Translations under genes and position numbers: made by a program | Notes under the pieces: model-generated | Databases searched by the model: none | Told to the model about the DNA's origin: nothing | Seen by the model: only the letters and a program-made list of their open reading frames with translations | Shown here: piece after piece, positions 1-7,041 of the stretch | How positions within the stretch are numbered: the stretch's first letter is position 1 | Layout of the letters: each line of letters begins with the position of its first letter | Assembly: GCA_018224485.1 (NCBI GenBank) | Contig: JAGTVE010000209.1 | Location: 1-9,074, forward strand | Length of the DNA: 9,074 bases | DNA from: Thioalkalivibrio sp. | GTDB taxonomy: Bacteria > Pseudomonadota > Gammaproteobacteria > Ectothiorhodospirales > Ectothiorhodospiraceae | Reading direction: 5' to 3'

Positions 1-197
1 CGCCGGACACGCGCGTCAACCTGCGTGCGGATCCCTCGCTGTCCAGCCCTGTGCTGCGCATACTCGAGCCCGGCACGGAGCTGGAGCTGCTCGATATTGA
101 AGGGGACTTTTACCACGTGCGCTCCGATGACGGCATTGTCGGCTGGGTGAGCCGGGAGTATTCATCGGTCGTGCCCTATCCGGTGTCACAACCCTGA
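1..197 (+). CDS. C-terminal fragment of a bacterial SH3-domain protein (5' end outside the window)
   Basis: The frame starting at base 3 is open from the window edge to a TGA at 195-197 and gives 64 residues. It carries a recognisable bacterial SH3 (SH3b/SH3_3) pattern: VNLRADPSLSSPV at the start, then LEPGTELELL, then a YHVR strand and a GIVGWVSREY segment. The NLR-x-P-S-x-x-S-x-V start and the GWV near the end are hallmarks of these domains, which typically bind cell-wall peptides or occur in periplasmic proteins. The domain ends about ten residues before the stop, so it is the C-terminal module of a larger protein whose N-terminal part, and therefore function, cannot be seen. A short inverted repeat (CCCTG/CAGGG, 192-206) spans the stop codon. 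It has no T tract and is not a convincing terminator. Confidence 0.8.
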   Translation, partial: PDTRVNLRADPSLSSPVLRILEPGTELELLDIEGDFYHVRSDDGIVGWVSREYSSVVPYPVSQP

Positions 198-301
198 TCA
201 TCAGGGGGTGCAGGCAGCGGAGGGCGGGCATCACGGCTCGGCCCTGCGGAGCGGGGATCCACTAACGTGAAGGCCGCGTAACTCTCCGTTCACCCGCTTG
301 C

Positions 302-380
302 GGACAAATCCGCCGGGAGCGGATTTTGAACCGCCGCAGGCGGGCCCGAAGGGCGGAGGGCAGGATGCCCGGAGTAACGG
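302..380 (+). repeat. Hairpin-rich dispersed repeat, block B, copy 1
   Basis: This 79-bp block recurs in the same orientation at 8473-8551 with two substitutions (positions 327 T/C and 376 A/C). It contains four consecutive perfect short stems: AAATCCGC/GCGGATTT (306-313 with 319-326, loop CGGGA), CCGCC/GGCGG (331-335 with 339-343), GCCC/GGGC (344-347 with 351-354) and GGGCA/TGCCC (358-362 with 366-370). Both differences between the copies fall outside the stems. A further small hairpin (CCGC-TT-GCGG, 294-303) precedes it and resembles the one before copy 2. It looks like a REP-like or small palindromic intergenic element. Family membership cannot be assigned from the sequence alone. Confidence 0.9.
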
Positions 381-391
381 GGCCGGGGGTG

Positions 392-461
392 AGGGCCGGA
401 TCAGACGCCGCACCCCCACCCCAAGCCTCCCCGCGCGCGGGGGAGGGAGGGTTTCATCGTC
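392..461 (-). repeat. Dispersed repeat A, copy 1, uninterrupted, reverse orientation
   Basis: Read on the minus strand, this segment runs GATGAAACCCTCCCTC, then a perfect CCCCGCG/CGCGGGG palindrome (429-442), then TTGGGGTGGGGGTGCGGCG and a tail ending GGCCCT. The same succession is found on the plus strand at 8443-8474 plus 8552-8584, where it is interrupted by block B. Here the two halves are joined by only a few bases (GGC), so this copy shows what the uninterrupted element looks like. It lies 11 bp from block B1 and in opposite orientation to it. Confidence 0.75.
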
Positions 462-559
462 GGGGGCGGCGCAGCGCCATGAAAGATAGCGTGCAGGGCC
501 CCTCCACTCCCGTCGGCGCCTAAGCGCACCGCCCGCCGCGCACCGAACCCCATTATGGT

Positions 560-587
560 ATGACAAAATATTAAGTAGTAATATGTC
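560..587 (+). promoter_or_regulatory. Candidate promoter/operator of the ABC importer operon
   Basis: An AT-rich island interrupts very GC-rich DNA about 100 bp upstream of the binding-protein start. It contains the perfect inverted repeat ATATTA-AGTAG-TAATAT (568-584), flanked imperfectly by GAC (562-564) and GTC (585-587). A second palindrome, GCATATGC, follows at 590-597. Such a dyad is typical of a site for a dimeric transcription factor. A possible sigma-70 -35 box is ATGACA (560-565), but the -10 at the right spacing (TATGTC, 582-587) is weak, so the exact promoter is unresolved. The regulator is not encoded in the window. Confidence 0.45.
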
Positions 588-687
588 TTGCATATGCTGG
601 GGAAGCGGGCGGTCAATGCCTCGCGTCGGGGCGCCGGGGGGGCGGCCCCGGGCGAACCACAGCTGATTGAGAGGCGAGGGAGGAGGC

Positions 688-2301
688 ATGAACCTGGTGC
701 AACATCGCAGGAACGGGTCGAACTGGATTATTCGTGTGGGTCTCGCACTGCTGCTGACGCTGACGGCAGGATTGCCGGCCGGTTCTGCCGAGGAGGCGGT
801 ATCGGAGATCCGGATCGCGGACGGGCGTGGCGACTGGGGACAGCCGAATCCCTATCTTCACTATCCTCGCGGTTCCGGCTATGTACGCATGAGCTGGGTC
901 TTCGACACGCTGGTCTGGAAGGGCGAGGACGGGTTCCAGCCCGCGCTCGCCCGGTCCTGGGTCTTCGATTCCGAGATGCAGGCCTTCGTGTTCGAACTTC
1001 AGCCCGAGGCCAGGTGGCACGACGGGGAGCCCGTCACCGCGGAGGACGTCGCGTTCACCATCGAGCTGTTCCGGGAACACCCGTACTATTGGATCCGCCT
1101 CGACGACGTCAGCCACGCCGAGGTGATGGACACGCATCGCGTCGCCATCCATCTCCACCGGCCGTATGCACCGTTCATCCCCGACATCGGCGGCACGATG
1201 CCGATCATGCCCGCGCACATCTGGCGCGAGGTCGAGGATCCCAATACCTTCACGGGGCCTGCGGCCTTCATCGGCAGCGGCCCATACCGGTTCGTCGACT
1301 TCGACCCGGTGCAGAGCAGCTACCTCTACGAGGCCTTCCCCGACTACTACCTCGGCGAGCCGAAGGCGGGTCGCCTGGTGTATCTGCGTGCGGGCCAGGC
1401 GATTGCGGCGCTGCGCAACCGCGAGGTGGACCTGGCGAGCATCCGGCCGGAGATGGTCGAGCCGCTGCAGCGGCAGGGCTTCGAGATCGTCCAGGACGAG
1501 CGGGGCTGGAACAAGAAGCTGATGATCAATCACCGCAAGGCGCCGTTCGATGAACGGGCGTTCCGGCAGGCCCTCGCGCACGCGATAGACCGCCAGGCGA
1601 TCATCGACCGGTCGCAGCGCGGTTTCGGGCGTCCGGCCTCCTTCGGGCTGCTGTCTCCCGACCATGACCTGTACAGCCCGGACACGCCGGATTACGCGCA
1701 TGACCCGGAGCGGGCGCTGGAACTGCTGCGGCAGCTCGGCTACGGGCCCGGCCCCGACGGATTCCTGCAGAAGGATGGAGAGCCGCTCGAGGTGGAGCTG
1801 CTGGTGTCGAACATCACTGCCGGCGGCCAGACGGCCGCGGACCGGGACGGCGAGGTGATCAAGGCGCAGCTGGAACGGCTCGGGATCCGGACCGATCTCG
1901 TGAACCTCGAGCAGGGCAGCACCGATACGCGGATCCGGGAGTGGAATTTCGATCTCGCGGTCTCCGGTCACGGCGGCATCGCGGGTGATGCCCGGATCCT
2001 CAACGAGATGATCTCTTCGGCCCACGGCGCGGGGTCGGTCAACAGTGCCCGCTTCGATGCGCACCCGGAACTAAACAGGCTGCTGGATGCGCAGCTGCGA
2101 GCGATGGACCCGGAAGAGCGGCGCGGGATCGTCGCGCAGATACAGCACCTGCACGCGGAGGAATTGCCGGCCATCCCGCTGTACTACCCGGATGCCTTCG
2201 CCGCGTTCAATCCCGACAGCGGGGTTCGCTGGTTCTACACCCCCGGCGGGATCGCCAAGGGGATCCCGATTCCGCAGAACAAGGTGTCGCTGTTTCCGTG
2301 A
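688..2301 (+). CDS. Secreted solute-binding protein, SBP family 5 (DppA/OppA type), of a peptide-class ABC importer
   Basis: This 537-residue protein captures the solute in the periplasm and delivers it to the permeases encoded downstream. The N-terminus is a Sec signal peptide: basic start (RR at 7-8, R16), hydrophobic core about 17-30 and a likely signal-peptidase I site after A34 (AGSA|EE). There is no lipobox cysteine, so it is soluble. Family-5 signatures are clear: RWHDGEPVTAEDVAFT at 109-124 and FDERAFRQALAHAIDR at 287-302. Length is normal for the family. ATG 688 is preferred because the GA-rich Shine-Dalgarno (676-686) fits it and the signal peptide begins there; a TTG at 667 would add seven residues lying over that site. 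It is first in the operon. Substrate could be di- or oligopeptides, but family-5 proteins also bind nickel chelates, opines and sugars, so specificity is open. Confidence 0.95.
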   Translation: MNLVQHRRNGSNWIIRVGLALLLTLTAGLPAGSAEEAVSEIRIADGRGDWGQPNPYLHYPRGSGYVRMSWVFDTLVWKGEDGFQPALARSWVFDSEMQAFVFELQPEARWHDGEPVTAEDVAFTIELFREHPYYWIRLDDVSHAEVMDTHRVAIHLHRPYAPFIPDIGGTMPIMPAHIWREVEDPNTFTGPAAFIGSGPYRFVDFDPVQSSYLYEAFPDYYLGEPKAGRLVYLRAGQAIAALRNREVDLASIRPEMVEPLQRQGFEIVQDERGWNKKLMINHRKAPFDERAFRQALAHAIDRQAIIDRSQRGFGRPASFGLLSPDHDLYSPDTPDYAHDPERALELLRQLGYGPGPDGFLQKDGEPLEVELLVSNITAGGQTAADRDGEVIKAQLERLGIRTDLVNLEQGSTDTRIREWNFDLAVSGHGGIAGDARILNEMISSAHGAGSVNSARFDAHPELNRLLDAQLRAMDPEERRGIVAQIQHLHAEELPAIPLYYPDAFAAFNPDSGVRWFYTPGGIAKGIPIPQNKVSLFP

Positions 2302-2396
2302 CGGCTGCTTCTCCTGTAAGCGGGGTAGGAGATGTGCATCGTTGAGGATGCGCGGATCGCGGCAACCGTTAGCGCTGGAGGGCGATTACTGAAGCC
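2302..2396 (+). promoter_or_regulatory. Intercistronic stem-loops after the binding-protein gene
   Basis: The 95-nt gap between binding protein and first permease is the only gap in an otherwise overlapping operon. It holds three successive short hairpins: TCTCCT/AGGAGA (2310-2315 with 2327-2332), GCATC/GATGC (2336-2340 with 2347-2351) and CGCG/CGCG (2351-2354 with 2358-2361; it shares one base with the second). None is followed by a T tract, so none is a canonical terminator. Stem-loops after the binding-protein gene are known in other importer operons to stabilise the upstream message and lower downstream expression. That role here is inferred from position. Confidence 0.35.
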
Positions 2397-3365
2397 ATGC
2401 TGACCTGGCGCGGCCACCTGCTTGCCTACCTGCTGACGGCACTGGTGATGGTCTACCTCAGCTACCGGTTGCCCGGCTGGCTTCCGGGCGACTTCGTCAC
2501 CGCGATGTATGCGGATTCGCACGTGGTGCTGGGCGCGGAACAGGAGGCCGCCCTGCGCGAGCGCCTGCAGGTCGACGGCGGCTTCGGCAGCTACCTGCTG
2601 GCCCTCGCGCGGCTCGATTGGGGGACATCCCACGCCTTCCGCGTCCCGGTCTCCGACCTGATCCTGAATGCCCTGCCCTGGACCCTGCTGCTGATGGGCG
2701 GTGCCCACCTGCTGGCCACGATGCTCGGCTTCGTTGCCGGCGTGGAGGCCGCCTGGCGTCGGGGCGGGCGGATTGAACGGACCAGTGTCGGTGGCATGAC
2801 GGTGCTGCAGGGCGTGCCCGAGATCGGCACCGGCGTACTGCTGCTGATGGTGTTTGCCTACCACCTCGGCTGGCTTCCGGCCGGTGGCGGAGCGACGCTA
2901 TACGTCGATCACGGATTCGCGGAGCGGGCGCTGGACGTGCTGCGGCATCTCGCGCTGCCGCTCGCGACCCTGCTGCTGGCCTGGTTTCCGGGCAACTTCC
3001 TGCTCGCTCGCGCCAGCATGGTGCTGGTGCTCGGTCAGTCCTTTCTCGACACGGCGAGGGCGAAGGGACTGCCGCCAATCCGGGTGCGCTACGCCCACGC
3101 GGCGCGCAACGTGCTGCTGCCGATGGCCACGCGCTTCGGACTGCGTTTCGCCTTCATGGTGACCGGTGCGCTGGTTGTCGAGACCATCTTTTCCTACCCG
3201 GGACTCGGCACCCTGCTGTTCAACGCCATCGGGGCGCGGGACCTGCCGCTGATCCAGGGCATCGTGCTGTTCTCGTCGCTGGCCGTGCTCGGGATTAATC
3301 TCGTGCTGGAGTCGGTATATGCACGCCTTGATCCAAGGGTGAGGGTATATGGGCGCGCGCTTTGA
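2397..3365 (+). CDS. ABC importer inner-membrane permease, DppB/OppB type
   Basis: This 322-residue integral membrane protein is the first of two subunits forming the transport channel. It has an N-terminal transmembrane helix (about 7-25) followed by a periplasmic stretch, then several hydrophobic segments (about 95-118, 138-160, 185-212, 245-265, 285-305). The cytoplasmic coupling (EAA) loop is visible as DTARAKGLPPIRVRYAHAARN, about 218-238, leading into LLP (240-242). The C-terminal VETIFSYPGLG (261-271) and RDLPLIQG (281-288) are typical of the OppB/DppB family, as is the length. ATG 2397 has only a poor Shine-Dalgarno (GGAGGG at 2377-2382 is 14 nt away), so translation may be weaker than for the binding protein. 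The 3' end overlaps the next gene by 17 nt. Confidence 0.95.
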   Translation: MLTWRGHLLAYLLTALVMVYLSYRLPGWLPGDFVTAMYADSHVVLGAEQEAALRERLQVDGGFGSYLLALARLDWGTSHAFRVPVSDLILNALPWTLLLMGGAHLLATMLGFVAGVEAAWRRGGRIERTSVGGMTVLQGVPEIGTGVLLLMVFAYHLGWLPAGGGATLYVDHGFAERALDVLRHLALPLATLLLAWFPGNFLLARASMVLVLGQSFLDTARAKGLPPIRVRYAHAARNVLLPMATRFGLRFAFMVTGALVVETIFSYPGLGTLLFNAIGARDLPLIQGIVLFSSLAVLGINLVLESVYARLDPRVRVYGRAL

Positions 3366-4212
3366 TCCTGCTGCCGGGCTGGGTCGCCGGCTGCTGGCCG
3401 ACCCCTGGTTCGTCACCGGGGCCAGCCTGTCGCTGTTTCTGGTGTTGCTGGTCGTGCTGTCCCCCTGGTTGAGTCCGCACGATCCCCACGACATGGGCTA
3501 CGCGGCCTTCGCGCCGCCCTCGGCCGACCACTGGCTCGGGGTGAACGACGGCGGGATGGACATCTTCGCCGAGCTGCTTGCCGGGTTGCGCAATACGCTG
3601 GCCTTTGGCCTGGTCACGGCTAGCGCGGGCCTCGCGATCGGGATCCTGGTCGGCCTGGCCAGCGCCTGGTTCCGCGGCGTGGTGGACCAGGTGCTGATGC
3701 GCGTCGCCGACCTGCTGCTGGCGATCCCGGCGGTGATGATCCTGATCCTGCTCGCGTCGTTCTACCGGCCCTCGCCGTGGGTCCTGGCGCTGGTCCTGGC
3801 GTCGCTGGCCTGGCCGACCAGTGCCCGGCTGATCCGCTCCCAGGCACTCGGTCTGAGGACGCGCCCGCACATCGCCGCGGCACGGCAGATGGGTGGGTCA
3901 AGTGCCTATATCATCGGGCGGCACATGATGCCGGAGCTCTTCCCGCTGTATCTGATCGCGTTCGCGTCGAAGGTCCGGATGGCGGTATTTATGGAGGCCT
4001 CGTTGAGCTTTCTGGGACTGTTCGACCCCACGCGCAAGTCCCTCGGGCGCATGATCAGCGACGCGCTGCCGTTCTACTATCTCGACGTCTGGTGGCACTG
4101 GCTGCTGCCGCCCATCGTGCTGCTGACGCTGCTGATCATGGCCTTCACCTTCCTCGCAGTCAGCCTCGAACGCTTCTTCGATCCCCGGCTGAGGGCGGCA
4201 TGGGCAGACTGA
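3349..4212 (+). CDS. ABC importer inner-membrane permease, DppC/OppC type
   Basis: This 287-residue protein is the second channel subunit. An N-terminal helix (about 22-41) is followed by the family's periplasmic segment with HWLGVNDGGMDIFAELLAGL (61-80), a variant of the usual HWLGTDxxGRD motif. Four or more further helices follow. The EAA coupling loop is IAAARQMGG (176-184) continuing to RHMMPELFP (191-199). It ends in LERFFDPRLR, as this family commonly does. ATG 3349 lies within the end of the upstream permease gene and is preceded by GAGGG (3341-3345), which suggests translational coupling. The gene overlaps the following ATPase gene by 13 nt. Confidence 0.95.
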   Translation: MGARFDPAAGLGRRLLADPWFVTGASLSLFLVLLVVLSPWLSPHDPHDMGYAAFAPPSADHWLGVNDGGMDIFAELLAGLRNTLAFGLVTASAGLAIGILVGLASAWFRGVVDQVLMRVADLLLAIPAVMILILLASFYRPSPWVLALVLASLAWPTSARLIRSQALGLRTRPHIAAARQMGGSSAYIIGRHMMPELFPLYLIAFASKVRMAVFMEASLSFLGLFDPTRKSLGRMISDALPFYYLDVWWHWLLPPIVLLTLLIMAFTFLAVSLERFFDPRLRAAWAD

Positions 4213-6005
4213 GCGTGCAGGAGCTGTCGGTCACCTACCGTGCCGAGAACCACCGGCTGACGGCCCTGGACCGGGTCGACCTCAAGCTCGCCCCGGGCCG
4301 TATCGTTGCCCTGGTCGGCGAGTCGGGTTCCGGGAAGACCACGCTCGGGCGCGCCCTGCTGGGGCTCCTGCCCGCCTCGGCGGCGGTCTCGGGACAGATC
4401 CGCCTCGACGATCTGGAGCTGTCGGGCCTTGCCGAAACACAGTGGAATGACCTGCGCTGGCGGCGGGTGGCCATGCTGTTTCAGGATGCGGCGGGTAGTC
4501 TTAACCCGGTGCAACGGGTGCGGGATCAGGTGGCGGAACCGCTGCGGGTGCACCGGGGCCTGACCTTGACAGAGGCCCGGATGCAGGCCGACGGGGCGCT
4601 GGCGGGGATCGGTCTCGACCCGGCGCTGGGCACGCGCTTTCCCCACGAGGTCAGCGGCGGGGAGCTGCAGCGGGCGCTGCTCGCGATGGCGATGATCCTC
4701 GAGCCCGAGTTCGTGGTGCTGGACGAGCCTACCGCTGCACTGGACTCTGGCACCAAGGGGGCCATCGGCCGATGGATACGGCAGGCCGCCGACGCCGGCA
4801 CCGGGATGCTGCTGATTTCACACGATCTCGAGCTGGCGGTCGCCCTGGCCGACGAGGTCCATGTTCTTTACCTCGGGCAGGTGATCGAGAGCCTGCCCGG
4901 CCCGGCACTGCTGAATAACCCGATGCATCCCTACACCCTCGCTCTCAGCCGCTCGGTTGCGGGGCTGGACACGCACCGGGATCTGGGCGGCGTGCGCGGC
5001 GATGCGCTGTACCGGGTGCTGCACCGGCACCCGGCCGGGACCGGCGAGACGGATGAACACGCGCACCTGGTCGGGTCGGCGGTGAGTCATGCCGAGTGTC
5101 ATCTGCCGGCACGCGGATGCCTGTTCACACCGCGCTGCACGCAAGCGGTCGCGGAGTGTTCGACGCGGGAGCCGGCGCTGGAGGAATGCAACGGACACCG
5201 GATCCGCTGCCTGCGGGGCGGTATCGTCACCGAGCTGCGGTTGCAGGGTGTGGCGAAGCGCTATGGCGACGCCCATGCGCTGCATCCGGTGGATCTGGAA
5301 CTGCGCGCCGGGGAGACCTTCTGCCTGGTGGGCGAGTCGGGTTCCGGCAAGACCACCCTCGCGCTGATGGCGGCGGGGATGCTTGAGCCCGACCTTGGCG
5401 AGCGCGTCTTCCGCGGGCGTCCGATGGACTCCTGGCCGCGCCAGGACCGGCATTTTCTCGCCCGGCACATCGGCGTGATCCAGCAGCACCCGGCGCGGGC
5501 GGTGAGCCATCGGCTCAGCGTGTTCGACATCGTCGCCGAGCCGCTGCGCATCCAGCAACCACGCCTGGGCCGGGACGCGCTGCGCGAGCGGGTATTTGCG
5601 GCGCTGCGCGACGTGCATCTCGCGCGGGAGCCCGAGTTCCTGCAGCGCTACCCGCACGAACTCAACCTTGGGGCGCTGCAGCGGGTCTGCGTCGCCCGCG
5701 CGCTGGTGACCGAACCCTCGTTGTTGATCGCCGACGAACCCACCAGCGCGCTGGATCCGGGGGTGCAGGCAAAGGTGCTGAAGCGGCTGCTGGACCTGCA
5801 GATCGAAAAGGGGCTGACGATGCTTCTGGTCACGCACGACCTGGGACTCGCGCGCAAGGTCGCCGACCGCATTGGCGTGATGCGCGCAGGCCGCATCGTG
5901 GAGCGTGGGCCGGCGGTACGGCTGCTGAACCACCCGGAACACCCGTATACCCAGGAACTTCTCCGCGGATCGTTCCGGCAGCCGATCGCAGCGCCCGTCA
6001 GATGA
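4200..6005 (+). CDS. Fused double ATPase of the peptide-class ABC importer (DppD-DppF in one chain)
   Basis: This 601-residue cytoplasmic protein powers the importer and carries both nucleotide-binding domains that Dpp/Opp systems usually encode separately. Domain 1: Walker A GESGSGKTT (40-48), Q-loop Q95, signature VSGGE (151-155), Walker B FVVLDE (171-176), switch H208. A linker follows with the oligopeptide-transporter C-terminal motif NPMHPYT (240-246) and the cysteine pattern C307, C313, C320, C337, which in some relatives holds an iron-sulfur cluster. Domain 2: Walker A GESGSGKTT (378-386), Q-loop near Q428/Q429, Walker B LLIADE (508-513), switch H546, HPYTQELL near the end. Its signature reads LNLGA (488-492) instead of LSGGQ, so one of the two ATP sites may be weak. 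ATG 4200 follows GAGG (4191-4194) and overlaps the permease gene. The open frame extends further upstream, but only as a shadow of that gene. The fused layout resembles GsiA/YejF-type ATPases. Confidence 0.95.
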   Translation: MGRLSVQELSVTYRAENHRLTALDRVDLKLAPGRIVALVGESGSGKTTLGRALLGLLPASAAVSGQIRLDDLELSGLAETQWNDLRWRRVAMLFQDAAGSLNPVQRVRDQVAEPLRVHRGLTLTEARMQADGALAGIGLDPALGTRFPHEVSGGELQRALLAMAMILEPEFVVLDEPTAALDSGTKGAIGRWIRQAADAGTGMLLISHDLELAVALADEVHVLYLGQVIESLPGPALLNNPMHPYTLALSRSVAGLDTHRDLGGVRGDALYRVLHRHPAGTGETDEHAHLVGSAVSHAECHLPARGCLFTPRCTQAVAECSTREPALEECNGHRIRCLRGGIVTELRLQGVAKRYGDAHALHPVDLELRAGETFCLVGESGSGKTTLALMAAGMLEPDLGERVFRGRPMDSWPRQDRHFLARHIGVIQQHPARAVSHRLSVFDIVAEPLRIQQPRLGRDALRERVFAALRDVHLAREPEFLQRYPHELNLGALQRVCVARALVTEPSLLIADEPTSALDPGVQAKVLKRLLDLQIEKGLTMLLVTHDLGLARKVADRIGVMRAGRIVERGPAVRLLNHPEHPYTQELLRGSFRQPIAAPVR

Positions 6006-7041
6006 TCTCGTCCTCGTATTCCAGCGGTTCTTCCTCCCACTGGCTGGCAAAGGCCTCGATTGTGGTCTCGGCCCTGTCGAGCGAGGCGATCCCGGCGATG
6101 TGGAAGAGCGCGTCTCCCTCGTTGACGCTGGGGAAGACGGTGCGCCCGACAATGATGCCGCTGGTGTGGGCGACGACCGGGACCTGGGCCTGGCCGAAGG
6201 GGTCGGAGACGATGGCAAGGGTTTCGCCCTCCTTGACCACGTCCCCCTGGGACCGAAAACTGCGCAGAAGTCCCCCCTGTTCCGCCCGGACCCAGTGGCT
6301 CGATCGGCACAGCAGCGGCCTGCGCCGCGGCTGGCTGACGCCCTTCGCCGGGATCATGTCCTGGCTGTGCAGGATACGCAGAATGCCGACTGTCCCGGCA
6401 CGCACCGCCGTTTCGTCGAAGCGCAGCGCCTCGCCCGCCTCGTAGAGCAGGACGTCGATGCCGGCCTCTCTGGCGGCTCCGCGCATCGATCCGTCGCGCA
6501 ATTTCGACAGCAGGATCACCGGCGCGCCAAAGATGCGCGCCAGGCGCACGGTTTCGGGTTGCTCCGGAGACACGCGGATCTGGGGGAGGTTGCTTCGGTG
6601 TGCCGCGGCGGAGTGGAGATCGATCCCCAGGTCCGCGCGCATGACGATCTCGTTGAGGAAGAGGTGGGCCAGCCGCGAGGCCAGTGAACCGGTGCGGCTT
6701 CCGGGGAAGCAGCGGTTGAGGTCGCGGCGATCCGGCAGATAGCGGGAGTGGTTCAGGAAACCGAAGGCGTTGACGATCGGCACCGCCACCAGCGTGCCAC
6801 GGAGGGACCGCAACGCCGAGTGGCCGAGCAGACGCCGCACGATTTCGATGCCGATGATCTCGTCGCCGTGGATACCGGCGCTCACGAAGACCACCGGTCC
6901 GGCGCGGCGTCCGTGGACCACATGCGCCGACATCGTCACCGGGGTATGGTCGGACAGCACGCTGACCGGCAGATCCACGGTGCGGCGCGTGCCGGCGGCG
7001 ATGCGCTCCGTCCCGATCTCGAAATCGGCGCGGCGTGCCAT
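5998..7041 (-). CDS. Succinylglutamate desuccinylase/aspartoacylase-family zinc hydrolase (M14-like)
   Basis: This 347-residue protein belongs to the AstE/AspA branch of the M14 metallopeptidase fold. Zinc ligands are visible as H58 and E61 in AGIHGDE and H143 in DLHSAA. DLNRCFPG (107-114) is the substrate-carboxylate-binding motif. The catalytic glutamate is probably E201 or E204 in LLYEAGE. The C-terminal part (about 250-320) looks like the small barrel-sandwich domain found in these proteins. A very acidic tail follows (EEEPLEYEDE). Family members cleave amide bonds next to acidic residues such as glutamate or aspartate. The start ATG shares its A with the TGA of rimK (TGATG), so the two genes are translationally coupled. 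No arginine-catabolism (ast) genes are nearby, which argues against a true AstE role. Acting on glutamylated proteins or peptides is suggested by context only. Its 3' end overlaps the convergent ATPase gene by 8 bp. Confidence 0.9.
   Translation of the reverse strand: MARRADFEIGTERIAAGTRRTVDLPVSVLSDHTPVTMSAHVVHGRRAGPVVFVSAGIHGDEIIGIEIVRRLLGHSALRSLRGTLVAVPIVNAFGFLNHSRYLPDRRDLNRCFPGSRTGSLASRLAHLFLNEIVMRADLGIDLHSAAAHRSNLPQIRVSPEQPETVRLARIFGAPVILLSKLRDGSMRGAAREAGIDVLLYEAGEALRFDETAVRAGTVGILRILHSQDMIPAKGVSQPRRRPLLCRSSHWVRAEQGGLLRSFRSQGDVVKEGETLAIVSDPFGQAQVPVVAHTSGIIVGRTVFPSVNEGDALFHIAGIASLDRAETTIEAFASQWEEEPLEYEDEII

Larger units (their letters stand above)
198..687. other. Gene-free region: mosaic repeat plus AT-rich control region
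   Basis: No open frame here looks coding. The few ORFs on either strand run through repeat DNA and have arginine/proline-rich, low-complexity translations. From left to right it holds a GC-rich stretch of no recognised function (198-301), the hairpin-rich block B1 (302-380), repeat A1 in reverse orientation (392-461), an unassigned GC-rich stretch (462-551), an AT-rich island with inverted repeats (about 552-597) and a GC-rich leader up to the binding-protein gene. The leader contains a possible GC hairpin with arms 634-639 and 646-651. Segment 217-241 shares short words (GCGGAGGGC, TCACGGCT) with the 3' part of block B and could be a decayed third copy, but this is weak. Confidence 0.75.

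Noticed and set aside
192..206. Inverted repeat over the stop codon of the SH3-domain gene as a terminator
   Set aside because: The stem is only 5 bp with a usable loop and is followed by GGTGCAGG, not a T tract.
217..241. Third, decayed copy of block B
   Set aside because: Only two short words are shared, in a GC-rich context where chance matches are common.
302..461. CRISPR array or integron attachment site
   Set aside because: There is no regular repeat-spacer spacing. The palindromes differ from one another, and no cas or integrase gene is present.
231..689. Several open frames on both strands through 231-689, and a frame starting at 588
   Set aside because: They run through dispersed repeats or out of frame over the binding-protein gene. 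Their low-complexity Arg/Pro/Gly translations are the typical product of calling genes in such repeats.
613..2064. Long antisense open frame (483 residues) opposite the binding-protein gene
   Set aside because: It is the mirror of a well-supported family-5 binding protein. Long antisense frames are expected opposite high-GC genes, and the translation has no recognisable domain.
3777..4199. Extended N-terminus for the ATPase (open frame continues upstream to 3777)
   Set aside because: This part lies out of frame over the second permease. The ATPase domain starts at ATG 4200, which has its own ribosome-binding site.
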